Assembly (NCBI RefSeq): GCF_014199325.1 | Contig: NZ_JACIJJ010000008.1 | Span: 1-60,897, forward strand | Length of the DNA stretch: 60,897 nucleotides | Direction of reading: 5' to 3' | From: Sphingomonas yantingensis | GTDB taxonomy: Bacteria > Pseudomonadota > Alphaproteobacteria > Sphingomonadales > Sphingomonadaceae | In this document: positions 1-7,661 of the stretch, piece by piece | How positions within the stretch are numbered: the first letter of the stretch is position 1 | Layout of the letters: every line of letters begins with the position of its first letter | Notes under the pieces: model-generated | What the model was told of the DNA's origin: nothing | Seen by the model: the letters and a program-made list of their open reading frames with translations, nothing else | Databases searched by the model: none | Position numbers and translations under genes: made by a program

Positions 1-95
1 GGGGCAGGGGGCGCCTTCGCGGTCGTCGCGTCCGTCACCGACCGCACCGGCCGCTCGGCATCGGCGCGGCGGCGCATCCTGAGGCTCGGCTCGCG
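1..95. repeat. Terminal direct duplication, copy 1 (circular junction)
   Basis: Bases 1-95 are identical to 60803-60897. The duplicated stretch lies inside a single open reading frame that is contiguous across the junction. This is what an assembly overlap of a circular molecule looks like. Confidence 0.95.
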
Positions 96-896
96 CTTGC
101 CCGCGGGCGTCTCGATCGACAGCGCATAGCCGGGCAGCTCGTCGCGCTCGGCGATCTTGGCGATCTCGAACTTGAAGCGGCGATATTGCCCCTCGGCCCC
201 TGACTTCTCGAACAGCGTCGGCATCGAGATGGCGAAGCCCGCCTCGCCCGCGCCGCCGGCATGCTTGCGCGCCACGCGGTAGAGCCAGCGCTCGCGCCCG
301 CCGGTCAGGTCGAAATAGGCGCGGTCGATGCTGAGCACGCCGCCCTGCATCAGCACGCCTTCCCAGAACCAGTTCGACAATTCGATCGTCATGCCGCGCG
401 ACCGCTCGGTCTTTTCGTCGACCAGCTGCGTCCAGCCATCGAGCCAGCTGAACGTCGCCTCGCGCCGGTTTTCGGCGCGGATGTTGGTCTTGACCGTGGT
501 CGAGACGAGCCGGTCGAGCGCCTGGCCGAGCAGCTCATACGCGCGCCCCGTCGTCGGCCGCCCGATCGCGCGCAAAAGGTCATAGGGCATCAGGTGCAGC
601 TTGCGCGGCACGTCGTTGATGCCGCGGCGCGCCATGTCGGCCAGCACGCTCGCGCAATAGATGAGGATATCCGCGTCCCAGATCGTCGCCATGCCGTAAT
701 CGGGATTGCCCGACACGTGCACCCACAGCTTGCCGTCGGGGCTGCGGTAATCGATCGGCTTCACGCGCTTGGTCTTGGCAAGGCTGAAGAACGGCCGCTC
801 CATCATCTCGCGCTGGTCGCGCAGCGGCAGGTCGGCGAGATAGGGAAGGAACAGGTCGAACTGTTCGGATATCCGCTGGCGTTCGGCGCGGCTCAT
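1..896 (-). CDS. repA: Plasmid replication initiator, RPA/RepA family, N-terminal part (gene crosses the window junction)
   Basis: Read from ATG at 896 down to base 1, this frame stays open and continues in the same frame from 60802 to the stop at 60463 once the 95-bp end duplication is collapsed, giving 411 residues. The N-terminal ~270 residues have the features of alphaproteobacterial replication initiator protein A (RPA): the start MSRAERQRISEQFDLFLPYL, a 'PYLADLPLRDQREMMERPFFSL' region, and a winged-helix-like stretch with the ELSNWFWEGV motif. Such proteins bind iterons at oriV and open the origin. The gene is the last of the parA-parB-rep series on the minus strand. Two palindromes lie directly in front of its start, so expression may respond to ParB or Rep binding. 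The family call is from sequence recognition, not a search. Confidence 0.85.
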   Translation of the reverse strand, partial: MSRAERQRISEQFDLFLPYLADLPLRDQREMMERPFFSLAKTKRVKPIDYRSPDGKLWVHVSGNPDYGMATIWDADILIYCASVLADMARRGINDVPRKLHLMPYDLLRAIGRPTTGRAYELLGQALDRLVSTTVKTNIRAENRREATFSWLDGWTQLVDEKTERSRGMTIELSNWFWEGVLMQGGVLSIDRAYFDLTGGRERWLYRVARKHAGGAGEAGFAISMPTLFEKSGAEGQYRRFKFEIAKIAERDELPGYALSIETPAGKREPSLRMRRRADAERPVRSVTDATTAKAPPA

Positions 897-900
897 GCGC

Positions 901-918
901 TGTTTCCCCGGGGAAACA
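901..918. promoter_or_regulatory. parS-like palindrome 1 in front of rep
   Basis: An 18-bp perfect palindrome, TGTTTCCCCGGGGAAACA. Its outer arms TGTTTC/GAAACA are those of the general ParB target parS (TGTTTC-ACGT-GAAACA), but the core is CCCGGG, six bases rather than four. It starts 4 bp upstream of the rep ATG and lies 36 bp centre-to-centre from a second copy. Roles as centromere, as rep operator, or both are possible. Confidence 0.65.
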
Positions 919-937
919 GGCGGGGCAGGGCAGGGCC

Positions 938-953
938 GTTTCCCCGGGGAAAC
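938..953. promoter_or_regulatory. parS-like palindrome 2 between parB and rep
   Basis: A 16-bp perfect palindrome, GTTTCCCCGGGGAAAC, the second copy of the element at 901-918. It sits in the 70-bp gap between the parB stop (967) and the rep start (896). The spacing of 36 bp is not a whole number of helical turns, so the two copies face different sides of the DNA. Confidence 0.65.
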
Positions 954-966
954 ACGGCGCGCGTCT

Positions 967-2010
967 TCACCGGATCAGCCCCCGCCCCTCGGCCTCAAGC
1001 TGCGCCAGCGCGGCGCGCAGCGCATTGGCGAGGTCGTTCACATCCGCGCCCGACCCGGCATGCAGCCGGATCGTCACCCCCTGCCGGTTGACCGACTGAA
1101 CGCTGAGCGCCGGCCGCCCATGCGGCGTCGTCCAGACGAACGGGGCCGGGCCGTCGTCGCTATCGGCATTCGGCGCATCCATCAGCCGGCGCAGAACGGC
1201 GGCGGCGGGGTAGGGGGGCTGCCCCGCCTCGCGCCGCGCCGCCTGTTCTTTCTCGATCGTTCGCGCGGCTGCGAGGATCGCGCGCGCCGCCTCCTTGTCG
1301 TCCAGCGCCTGAGCGAGCGCATAGCCGGGCTTCAGCTGCACCTCGGCGGGGGAGGCGAAGGCGGCGATGACGCCGTCGGGGATCCCCGCGACCTTGATCA
1401 TCTTCGACAGCCAGCCCTTCGACAGCTTCAGCCGCTCGGCCATCCGCGTCAGGTGGTTGCCGTAATGGCTCTTGAGCGCGGCGGCATAGTTGCGCGCGCG
1501 CTCGAGGTCGGACACGTCCTGGCGCGCGCGGTTCTCGAGGTCGGCGAGGCGGAAGGCGGCCTCGTCGTCGAGCACCGCGACCTGCGCCACGAACTGCATC
1601 TCGGGATAGCTGTGCGCGCGCAGCCAGCTGATCGACCAGTGGCGGCGGGTGCCGGCGATCACCTCGAACTCGTGGTCGGGATCGCCCTCGATCCGGCGGA
1701 CGACCGCGGGGACCTTCTGCCCGCCCTCGGCGATGATCGAATCGATGAGCTCGCGGCACCCCGCCTCGGTCAGGTGCGCATAGGATCGCGCATTGCCCGG
1801 CCAGATCCGCACCCGCGCCGGATCGAGCAGCAGCTGCGTCACCTGCCGCACCTCGCCCGACGCGACCCGCGCCAGCGCCGATTCGCGCGCGAGGAGCGAG
1901 CCGCCGCGCACCCGCATGGGTTCGGGGGCAGGGGGCGTCGCCACCGCGTCCGGGACGACGGGCTCGTCGGCCAGCAGGGCGGCGAGATAATCGGATTGCT
2001 TACGTGCCAC
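967..2010 (-). CDS. parB: Partition protein ParB (centromere-binding CTPase)
   Basis: 347 residues from GTG at 2010, chosen because a GGAG lies 7 nt upstream and the longer frame adds only low-complexity sequence. It carries the ParB/Spo0J N-terminal domain (about residues 58-150). The CTP-binding signature reads GTRRH (120-124) in place of GERRx, and the LENRARQDVSD element (158-168) is typical. A helix-turn-helix follows at about 186-206 (LTRMAERLKLSKGWLSKMI). The protein should bind parS-like palindromes, of which two lie just downstream. It follows parA by 53 bp and precedes rep, forming a parA-parB-rep order like that of other alphaproteobacterial low-copy plasmids. Confidence 0.9.
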   Translation of the reverse strand: MARKQSDYLAALLADEPVVPDAVATPPAPEPMRVRGGSLLARESALARVASGEVRQVTQLLLDPARVRIWPGNARSYAHLTEAGCRELIDSIIAEGGQKVPAVVRRIEGDPDHEFEVIAGTRRHWSISWLRAHSYPEMQFVAQVAVLDDEAAFRLADLENRARQDVSDLERARNYAAALKSHYGNHLTRMAERLKLSKGWLSKMIKVAGIPDGVIAAFASPAEVQLKPGYALAQALDDKEAARAILAAARTIEKEQAARREAGQPPYPAAAVLRRLMDAPNADSDDGPAPFVWTTPHGRPALSVQSVNRQGVTIRLHAGSGADVNDLANALRAALAQLEAEGRGLIR

Positions 2011-2063
2011 GGGACATCTCCGGCGCGGAACATAGAAAGAACACGGGCCTGTAGGACAGGGAA

Positions 2064-3263
2064 TCAGGCCGCGGCATTGAGCACGTCCTCTGCCGCCGCC
2101 GGCGCGACCCGGCCCCAGCCCTGACGGACGAGCTGTTCGAGCTGGCCCATCGCCTCGTCCAGATTCTCGCGGCATCGCTTGTGCGTCTTGGGCGTGCCGA
2201 TCGGCTTTTCGAGCTCATAGACCGTCATCATCCGCATCGCCGCGTGGCTGATCTCGGCCGATTCGAGGATCGGGACGGGCAGCAGCGCCGCGCCGAAGCT
2301 CTGTTCCATGATCGCGCGCACCATCGCGTGGCTAGGATCGTTGCTGTCGAACTTCGAACAGATCAGCCGGACGAAGCTGTAATCGACCGCGATTCCCGCC
2401 TCGCCCAGTTGTTGCAGCACCTGGTCCATCATCGACAGGAACTGGACGGTCGAGCAGAAATCGGGCGTCGTCGCCGCCAGCGGCACGAGCAGCGCATTCG
2501 CCGCCTGCATGACGGCAAGACTGATCGTGCCGAGCGCGGGTGGCGGGTCGAGCAGCACCACGTCGTAATTGCGCGCAAGGTCGGCCAGCCCCTGTTTCAG
2601 CTTGCGGAACCGGGTCGCCAGCACCGACTGCCCCTCCGACCCCGCCGCCGCCAGCTCATATTCGACGTCGAACAGCTCGAGGTTCGAGGGGATGAGGTCG
2701 ACGTTCGGCCACGGCGTCCGCTTGACGGCATAAAGGAGGTCCGCCTGCGTCGGGTCGATCGACAGATAGGGGTAGAGCGTTTCCTCGCGCGTGATGTTGA
2801 AATGCGGGTTGAAGCCGAACAGCGTCGTCGTCGTCGCCTGGCTGTCGCAATCGACCACCAGCACGCGGTACCCCTGCACCGCGAAATAATGGGCAAGGTG
2901 CGTCGTCACCGTCGACTTGCCGACCCCGCCCTTGAAGTTCTGGACCGCGATGATCGCCGGCACGTCGAGGGGCGCGCGGGCAGGGGAGGCGCCCAGTACC
3001 TCGCGCATGTTGAGCAAATCCTCGACTGTGTAGCCGAGTCGCCGCCCGTTCTCGCCCGCGGGGGCAGGGGGCAGGCGGCCGTCCTCCTCGGCCATGCGGA
3101 TGCGATTGGTCGAGCAGCCGAGCAATTGCGCCGCCTCCGCGATCCCGAACCGGACGTTGAGGCCCTTGCGGCTTTCGGGCAGGAACGCCTTGCGCCGTAG
3201 CCGCTCGATCATCCGCTCGCCCGCATCGGCAAGATCGCCGATCTGGCTTGTGATTGCATCCAT
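2064..3263 (-). CDS. parA: Partition ATPase ParA with N-terminal HTH
   Basis: 399 residues from ATG at 3263; the longer in-frame extension to 3476 would cover the divergent promoter region and looks non-coding. An N-terminal MerR-like helix-turn-helix region (about residues 36-90, FGIAEAAQLLGCSTNRIRMAEE) is followed by the deviant Walker A motif KGGVGKST (111-118), VVDCDSQ (137-143) and a Walker B-like VVLLDPPPALG (about 230). This is the long (type Ia-like) ParA form, in which the N-terminal domain usually represses its own operon. It is transcribed divergently from the toxin-antitoxin pair, and a 17-bp palindrome lies in the shared upstream region. Confidence 0.92.
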   Translation of the reverse strand: MDAITSQIGDLADAGERMIERLRRKAFLPESRKGLNVRFGIAEAAQLLGCSTNRIRMAEEDGRLPPAPAGENGRRLGYTVEDLLNMREVLGASPARAPLDVPAIIAVQNFKGGVGKSTVTTHLAHYFAVQGYRVLVVDCDSQATTTTLFGFNPHFNITREETLYPYLSIDPTQADLLYAVKRTPWPNVDLIPSNLELFDVEYELAAAGSEGQSVLATRFRKLKQGLADLARNYDVVLLDPPPALGTISLAVMQAANALLVPLAATTPDFCSTVQFLSMMDQVLQQLGEAGIAVDYSFVRLICSKFDSNDPSHAMVRAIMEQSFGAALLPVPILESAEISHAAMRMMTVYELEKPIGTPKTHKRCRENLDEAMGQLEQLVRQGWGRVAPAAAEDVLNAAA

Positions 3264-3326
3264 TGCGTAAGCCCGCCTGCCGATTGAAGGTAATGCGCGA
3301 GGAACCTGCGCCAAAAGCTTCAACAC

Positions 3327-3343
3327 CGCAAGCAATGCTTGCG
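3327..3343. promoter_or_regulatory. Palindrome in the parA/antitoxin divergent region, candidate operator
   Basis: CGCAAGCA-A-TGCTTGCG is a palindrome with 8-bp perfect arms around one base, 64 bp upstream of parA. Because this ParA has an N-terminal HTH, an autoregulatory operator is the simplest reading. It also overlaps the -35-like element of the antitoxin promoter. Confidence 0.5.
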
Positions 3344-3367
3344 ATCTGGTGTCGTCTGACCCATATT
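3339..3367 (+). promoter_or_regulatory. Candidate promoter of the toxin-antitoxin operon
   Basis: TTGCGA (3339-3344) and CATATT (3362-3367) are separated by 17 bp, a plausible sigma70-type pair upstream of the antitoxin start at 3391. The -35 overlaps the 17-bp palindrome and the -10 lies inside the left arm of the inverted repeat at 3360-3395, so a protein bound to either would be expected to block it. Confidence 0.45.
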
Positions 3368-3395
3368 CGGGTCTGATGGAGGGTCCGAATATGGG
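3360..3395. promoter_or_regulatory. 11-bp inverted repeat over the antitoxin RBS and start codon
   Basis: CCCATATTCGG (3360-3370) and CCGAATATGGG (3385-3395) are perfect inverse copies with a 14-nt spacer. The spacer holds the ribosome binding site GGAGGG (3378-3383), and the right arm includes the ATG at 3391. As DNA it fits a Phd/YefM-type operator. As RNA it would form a hairpin that pairs the start codon and leaves the Shine-Dalgarno sequence in the loop. Confidence 0.65.
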
Positions 3396-3669
3396 CATGT
3401 TGGAACGTGTGCGGCCGGTGAGCTGGTTCAAGGCGCACGCCGCCGAGGTATTGCGCAACGTTGCCGAGGATCGCACGCCCTACGTCATCACCCAGAATGG
3501 CGAGGCCAAGGCGGTGGTGATCGATATCGCCAGCTATGAGGAAGCGCAGGAGACGCTGGCGCTCCTGAAGCTCGCCGCGATCGGGCGCGAGGATGCGCGC
3601 GAGGGCCGCGTCCGGCCCGCGCGTGACGCCATCGCCGCACTTCGCGAGCGTACCCGCGCCGGCCAGTGA
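3391..3669 (+). CDS. Antitoxin, Phd/YefM family
   Basis: 92 residues from ATG at 3391, selected by the GGAGGG 8 nt upstream; earlier in-frame ATGs lack this. The opening MGMLERVRPVSWFKAHAAEVL and the stretch TPYVITQNGEAKAVVIDIASYEEAQE are typical of Phd/YefM antitoxins, which bind DNA with the N-terminal domain and neutralise the toxin with the C-terminal tail. The gene overlaps the toxin by 4 bp (GTGA). Placed beside the partition genes, the pair probably acts as an addiction module that kills plasmid-free cells. Confidence 0.88.
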   Translation: MGMLERVRPVSWFKAHAAEVLRNVAEDRTPYVITQNGEAKAVVIDIASYEEAQETLALLKLAAIGREDAREGRVRPARDAIAALRERTRAGQ

Positions 3670-4004
3670 TCCGCTACCGCGTCGATGTCACCGGCGCCGC
3701 CGAGGCCGATCTGGAGCAGGTCCGCCGCTGGCTCGTCCTCAATGCCGGCGTCGATGCCGCCGACCGCTTTCTAGGCGAGGTTGCGACCCGAATCGACACG
3801 CTCGAGGCGTTCCCGGCCCGCGGCAGCGTGCCCGCCCCGCTCGCCGACCTCGACGAGACGATTCGCCAGATGCCCGTCGGCGCCTGGCGACTGCTCTACG
3901 ACGTGGACGAGAGGAGCGTCGGCGAGGGCGTCGTGACGATCTTCGCGATCGTCCACGAACGCCGCAGCCTGGTCGACGCCCTCGCCGAGCGGCAGCGCCG
4001 CTGA
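3666..4004 (+). CDS. Toxin, RelE/ParE family
   Basis: 112 residues starting with GTG at 3666, which overlaps the antitoxin stop and implies translational coupling. The sequence MIRYRVDVTGAAEADLEQVRRWL with GAWRLLYDVDE and a C-terminal FAIVHERRSL matches the ParE/RelE fold, which has an N-terminal strand, two helices and a beta sheet ending in a conserved Arg/His region. ParE-type members poison DNA gyrase and RelE-type members cleave mRNA on the ribosome; the sequence here looks closer to ParE, but the target cannot be decided by eye. A parS-like palindrome follows the stop. Confidence 0.85.
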   Translation: MIRYRVDVTGAAEADLEQVRRWLVLNAGVDAADRFLGEVATRIDTLEAFPARGSVPAPLADLDETIRQMPVGAWRLLYDVDERSVGEGVVTIFAIVHERRSLVDALAERQRR

Positions 4005-4005
4005 T

Positions 4006-4021
4006 GTTTCCCCGGGGAAAA
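4006..4021. promoter_or_regulatory. parS-like palindrome 3, downstream of the toxin gene
   Basis: GTTTCCCCGGGGAAAA matches the two perfect copies at 901 and 938 in 15 of 16 positions, and its inner 14 bases are a perfect palindrome. It begins 2 bp after the end of the ParE-like gene. It extends the candidate ParB-binding region to both sides of the par and toxin genes. Confidence 0.5.
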
Positions 4022-4171
4022 CCCGGGATGTGCCGGGGCGGGCAGGGGAGGGCGGGTGGGGGAACATTCCATCGCGACGAACTCCCGGTCTGATGCGGCT
4101 GTCGGGGCCGTCGCCCCATCCGGGTATTCTCCGGGTTGGTGGGCACGGCAGGACGCGGCAAAGCCGCAAGC

Positions 4172-5785
4172 GTGAACATCCATAGCGCCTCGCTCGTCGC
4201 CGATCGGCTCGACGTTCCGACCGACCGCCCGGCCGTTCGCGCCGCGGGGGTGCTGGCGCTCTATGCGCTCGGCTTTGCGCTGACGCATGGGGCGGCGAGT
4301 GCGTGGGGCGGGGCGGGCTATTACTCGCTGTGGTTCCCCGCGGCGGGGCTACGCCTCGCACTGCTCTGGCGGATGGGGGCGGTCTGGACGCTGCCCCTGT
4401 GCGCGATCGAGCTTGCGGTCGATTTCGCGACGGGCGCGGTGCCGATGACCGGGTCCGACGCGCTGATCGGGTGGCTGGGCGTGGTGCGGCCGGTGCTTGC
4501 CTATGGCGGGACGGTCTGGCTGGTCCGCCGGCTGATGCCGCAGGACAAGACCCGCGGCATCGCCGCGCTTGCCGCGCCGATGCCGTTCGCGGTGGCGAGC
4601 GTCGCCGCGCCGCTGATCGCCGCGCTGTTCACCGTGCCGCAGGCGATGCTGCGCGGCGACCTGACCGGCGTCGTCACCGCGCGCGAGATCGGGCTGTCGA
4701 TTGCCGCCTTTACCGTGGGCGACGTACTCGGCGCGCTGCTGATCGCGCCGCCGGTGCTGTGGGTCGCCGATCGCCTGTCGGGCCGCGCGCATGGGCCCCT
4801 GCCGCGCCCGCGCCCGGGGCCGGTCGCCGAAAGCATCGCCGCGCTGGTGTTGGGCGCGGTGGCGGGGGAGACGCTGGGCTGGCTCGGCCTCGGCTCGCAA
4901 TCCGCGCCGAGCCTGATTTCGGTCGCGTGGATCGGCCTGCGCTTCGGGCGGGTGCCCGCCTGGTTCGCGCTCCTCGCCGTGTGCGCGATGCTGTTGCCGC
5001 AGACGGCGGGGGCGATGGACACGCCCGCACGGCTGCAATTTCACCTCGGCCTCGCCAGCGTGGTCGTCGCCGGCTATCTAGCGGGCAGCTTTCACGATGC
5101 GCAGCGGCGGGCGCGCGCCGACCTGGCGCGGCGCGATCGCTTGCTCTTTCAGGCCGACCGGCTGAAGACGCTGCGTGCGATGTCGGTCGCGGTCATCCAT
5201 GAAATCTCGCAGCCGCTCTCGACGCTGGCGATCGAGGCGAAGCATCTCCACGAACTGACCGTCAGCGCGGATCCCGAGACCGCGGCGACCGCGGCGCTGA
5301 TCGACCGCAAGGCGGCGCACCTCTCCGACCTCGTCCGCCGGCTTCGCCGCTATGGCGGGCGCGCGGTGGACGAGCCGTCGGCGCTGCCGCTCGCGAACCT
5401 GATCGAAAGCGTCGGCGCGCTTGCCGCCTCCGAGGTACAGGCTGCGGGTGCCCGCCTCGCCGTCACCGCGCCCGATCCGGCGCTGGCGGTGATGGCGCAG
5501 GAGGTCGAGCTGGCACAGGCGGTGGTCAACCTCATCCGCAACGCGGTGCAGGCCTGCGGTCCGGACGGCGAGATCGCGTTGTCGGCGAACGCCGAGGCGG
5601 GCAAGGCGATCATCCTCGTCACCAATCGCTGCGCCGCGAATGCGCCCGCCCATGCCGGGATGGGCGTCGGCACCCTCGTCGCGCGGGCCATCGTCGAGGC
5701 GCATGGCGGCCGCCTGACGATCGTGCGCGACGGGGCCGACGTGCGTGCGGTCGTCACGCTTCCGCTGATCGGAGCCGAGGCATGA
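4172..5785 (+). CDS. MASE1-domain membrane sensor histidine kinase
   Basis: About 537 residues from GTG at 4172; TTG at 4136 or GTG at 4139 would lengthen it by about a dozen residues and no start has a clear ribosome binding site. The N-terminal ~300 residues hold eight or so hydrophobic segments with the features of a MASE1 sensor (GYYSLWFPAAGLRLALLW). A coiled linker and the phospho-acceptor box AVIHEISQPLSTLAIEAKHL follow, then the N box QAVVNLIRNAVQACG and a GMGVGTLVARAIVEAHGG G-box of the HATPase domain. The stop overlaps the next gene as ATGA, so it should signal to that FixJ-type regulator. The ligand of MASE1 here is unknown. Confidence 0.88.
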   Translation: MNIHSASLVADRLDVPTDRPAVRAAGVLALYALGFALTHGAASAWGGAGYYSLWFPAAGLRLALLWRMGAVWTLPLCAIELAVDFATGAVPMTGSDALIGWLGVVRPVLAYGGTVWLVRRLMPQDKTRGIAALAAPMPFAVASVAAPLIAALFTVPQAMLRGDLTGVVTAREIGLSIAAFTVGDVLGALLIAPPVLWVADRLSGRAHGPLPRPRPGPVAESIAALVLGAVAGETLGWLGLGSQSAPSLISVAWIGLRFGRVPAWFALLAVCAMLLPQTAGAMDTPARLQFHLGLASVVVAGYLAGSFHDAQRRARADLARRDRLLFQADRLKTLRAMSVAVIHEISQPLSTLAIEAKHLHELTVSADPETAATAALIDRKAAHLSDLVRRLRRYGGRAVDEPSALPLANLIESVGALAASEVQAAGARLAVTAPDPALAVMAQEVELAQAVVNLIRNAVQACGPDGEIALSANAEAGKAIILVTNRCAANAPAHAGMGVGTLVARAIVEAHGGRLTIVRDGADVRAVVTLPLIGAEA

Positions 5786-6363
5786 GCGACGCACCCGTCA
5801 TCTATGTCGTCGACGACGACCGCGACCTGGGCGCCAGCGTCGCGCGGCTGCTCCGGCGCCAGGGCTTTGCCGCCGAGCCGTTCCTCGACCCCGCGATCCT
5901 CCTGCCCGTCTATGCCGACGCGCCCGCGCATTGCATCGTCACCGACGTGATGATGGGCGACATCGACGGCTTCGCCTTTGCCGACCGCATCCGCGCGGTC
6001 GATCCGGCGGCGGCGATCATCTTCATGACCGCGTGGCCGACCACCGCCAATGCGGTCGATTCGGTGCGCCGCTATGGCGGGCTCGACTATCTCGAAAAGC
6101 CGATCGATGAAGCGCGCCTGATCGCCGCGGTGACCGAGGGCGTTGCCTGGAGCATCCGCCGCCGCGCCGCGCGCGACCGCACGGCGAAGCTGACCCCGCG
6201 CGAGCGGCAGGTGCTCGACCTGCTTGCAGAGGGGCATCCGAACAAGGTCGTCGCCGACCGCCTCGGCCTGTCGACCAAAACCGTCGAGGACCACCGCGCC
6301 GCCGTGCTCGCCAAGACCGGCGCCAACGGCCTCGCCGCGCTGATCGCGCTGGCGCGGGGGTGA
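5782..6363 (+). CDS. Response regulator, FixJ/NarL type
   Basis: 193 residues, overlapping the kinase gene by 4 bp. The receiver domain has the acidic cluster VVDDD (9-13), phospho-acceptor Asp55 in HCIVTDVMMGDIDG, Thr83 in FMTAW and Lys106 in YLEKPID. After a linker, LTPRERQVLDLLAEGHPNK and STKTVEDHRAAVLAKTG form a LuxR-type helix-turn-helix. Such pairs switch transcription in response to the sensor. Targets cannot be read from the sequence; the EPS or secretion operons on this plasmid are plausible but unproven. Confidence 0.92.
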   Translation: MSDAPVIYVVDDDRDLGASVARLLRRQGFAAEPFLDPAILLPVYADAPAHCIVTDVMMGDIDGFAFADRIRAVDPAAAIIFMTAWPTTANAVDSVRRYGGLDYLEKPIDEARLIAAVTEGVAWSIRRRAARDRTAKLTPRERQVLDLLAEGHPNKVVADRLGLSTKTVEDHRAAVLAKTGANGLAALIALARG

Positions 6364-6367
6364 GGGG

Positions 6368-7423
6368 CTAGAGCTTGCCGACCACCTTCGCCGCGGCATT
6401 CGCCTCGACCGCCAGCGCCTGCGCGTAGCGGGCGGGTTGCGCGGGGCTTTTCCAGCGCAGCGCCTGCATGATCCCGGCCAGGTCCTGACCGCTCGCGAAC
6501 AGGTCCTGCGTCAGCCCCACCCGCGTCGAATGCGCAGTGAGCGCGCGCCGCCACGCGTCGTAGTCGGCCGCGTCGATCATGCCGAGCAGCCCCTGATCGT
6601 GCGCGGCGTCGAGCATCGCGCGATAGACGAGCGTCACCGACTGCGCGGTCAGGCGCGTCCCCACCGTCCAGATCGAGGTTCCCGCCTGATCGCGGGCGCG
6701 GTGCAGGCGGCGGAACACCGGCCCCTCTCGCGCCCCGCCGCAGAGCGCGCGCCAGTCCGCCAGCGCCGCCATCGTGCGCGCCGAGAGATAGGCATAGGCG
6801 CCCGCCCCTTCCTGATCCGCCTTCGACCGCGGCACGAACAGCCGCCCGCCGCCGCCATGGCCGCGCTCGACATGGCCCCACCCGATCGCGACGATCTCCG
6901 ACCGGCGCAGCCCCGTGTCGAAGGCGAGCGACAGAAGCGCGCGGTTGCGCGTGCCCGCCGCATCCTCGCCCGCGGCGGCCAGCATCGCCTCGACGCACAC
7001 GCCCACCGGCCCGGCGGCGGCGAGCGGATCGGCGACCTCGCCGCGAAAGCGCAGGCCGCGCGCCTGACGCTGCCGCACGCCGAGCGCGCGGCGCTGTGCC
7101 TTCAGTTCGAGGCGGACGAGTTCGGTGCGCGTCGGATCGGGCTGATCGGCAAGCGCGTGGAGCCGCGCGATCGACGCGGTGTAGCGCGCCAGCGTCGCCG
7201 CCTTCTTCCCCGCCGCCGCCTGCTCGCGCAGGAACCCCGCGACGGTGGCTGGCAGTGCCGGCACCGCGACGAACCCGCGCGCGCCGCACCACGCGCCGAA
7301 GATCCGCGCATCGGCCCGAAGCGCCCGCCAGCTATTCTCGCTCATCGCTCGGCGCGCGGCATCGACGACCATCGGGTCGACCGAAACCGGCATCTCGGCA
7401 AGGATCGGAATCAGCGCGCTCAT
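6368..7423 (-). CDS. Cre-like tyrosine recombinase
   Basis: 351 residues from ATG at 7423 (TTG at 7444 is also possible). The catalytic set is complete: Arg173 (GLRRSEI), Lys201 (PRSKAD), His298 and Arg301 (AHSTRVGL), Trp324 and Tyr333 (ARYAQAL). The numbering tracks phage P1 Cre closely: R173 and K201 are at the same positions, and H/R/W/Y are each shifted by nine relative to 289/292/315/324. The N-terminal SENSWRALRADARIFGAWC also resembles Cre's core-binding domain. A 13-8-13 lox-format site lies 39 bp upstream of the start. The likely job is resolving plasmid multimers so that partition works. Cre homology is my reading of motifs, not a search result. Confidence 0.88.
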   Translation of the reverse strand: MSALIPILAEMPVSVDPMVVDAARRAMSENSWRALRADARIFGAWCGARGFVAVPALPATVAGFLREQAAAGKKAATLARYTASIARLHALADQPDPTRTELVRLELKAQRRALGVRQRQARGLRFRGEVADPLAAAGPVGVCVEAMLAAAGEDAAGTRNRALLSLAFDTGLRRSEIVAIGWGHVERGHGGGGRLFVPRSKADQEGAGAYAYLSARTMAALADWRALCGGAREGPVFRRLHRARDQAGTSIWTVGTRLTAQSVTLVYRAMLDAAHDQGLLGMIDAADYDAWRRALTAHSTRVGLTQDLFASGQDLAGIMQALRWKSPAQPARYAQALAVEANAAAKVVGKL

Positions 7424-7461
7424 CGGCCGCGACGATGCCCGCAAGTGCCGCTCAAGGCAAC

Positions 7462-7495
7462 CGCACTAGCGATAGCGGACATTATCGCTAGTTCG
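7462..7495. repeat. lox-format recombination site (13-8-13)
   Basis: The left arm CGCACTAGCGATA (7462-7474) and right arm TATCGCTAGTTCG (7483-7495) are inverse copies in 12 of 13 positions, the inner ten perfect, around an asymmetric 8-bp spacer GCGGACAT (7475-7482). This is the geometry of loxP (13-bp arms, 8-bp spacer). It sits next to a recombinase with Cre-like catalytic spacing. An operator for the recombinase gene is the main alternative. Confidence 0.6.
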
Positions 7496-7661
7496 ATTCG
7501 AGGTGTTGCTCGCGGTTGTCGTTCGCGTCCGTTGCTAGCGACGCGGCCAATCCGCGGCGGCTTGGCCGCGTTCAATCATCATGCTTGCAGCAGCCGTTCT
7601 GTCGCACTGCTGTCATGGCCACGGACGCCCCTGGCTTTGCCAACGATGATGGACGGCGTCC

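Noticed and set aside
895..2124. Plus-strand frames opposite parB and parA (895-2124 and 2181-3200)
   Set aside because: They have low-complexity Arg/Ala/Gly/His composition and are exactly opposite well-supported genes with family motifs; the first also runs through the two parS-like palindromes.
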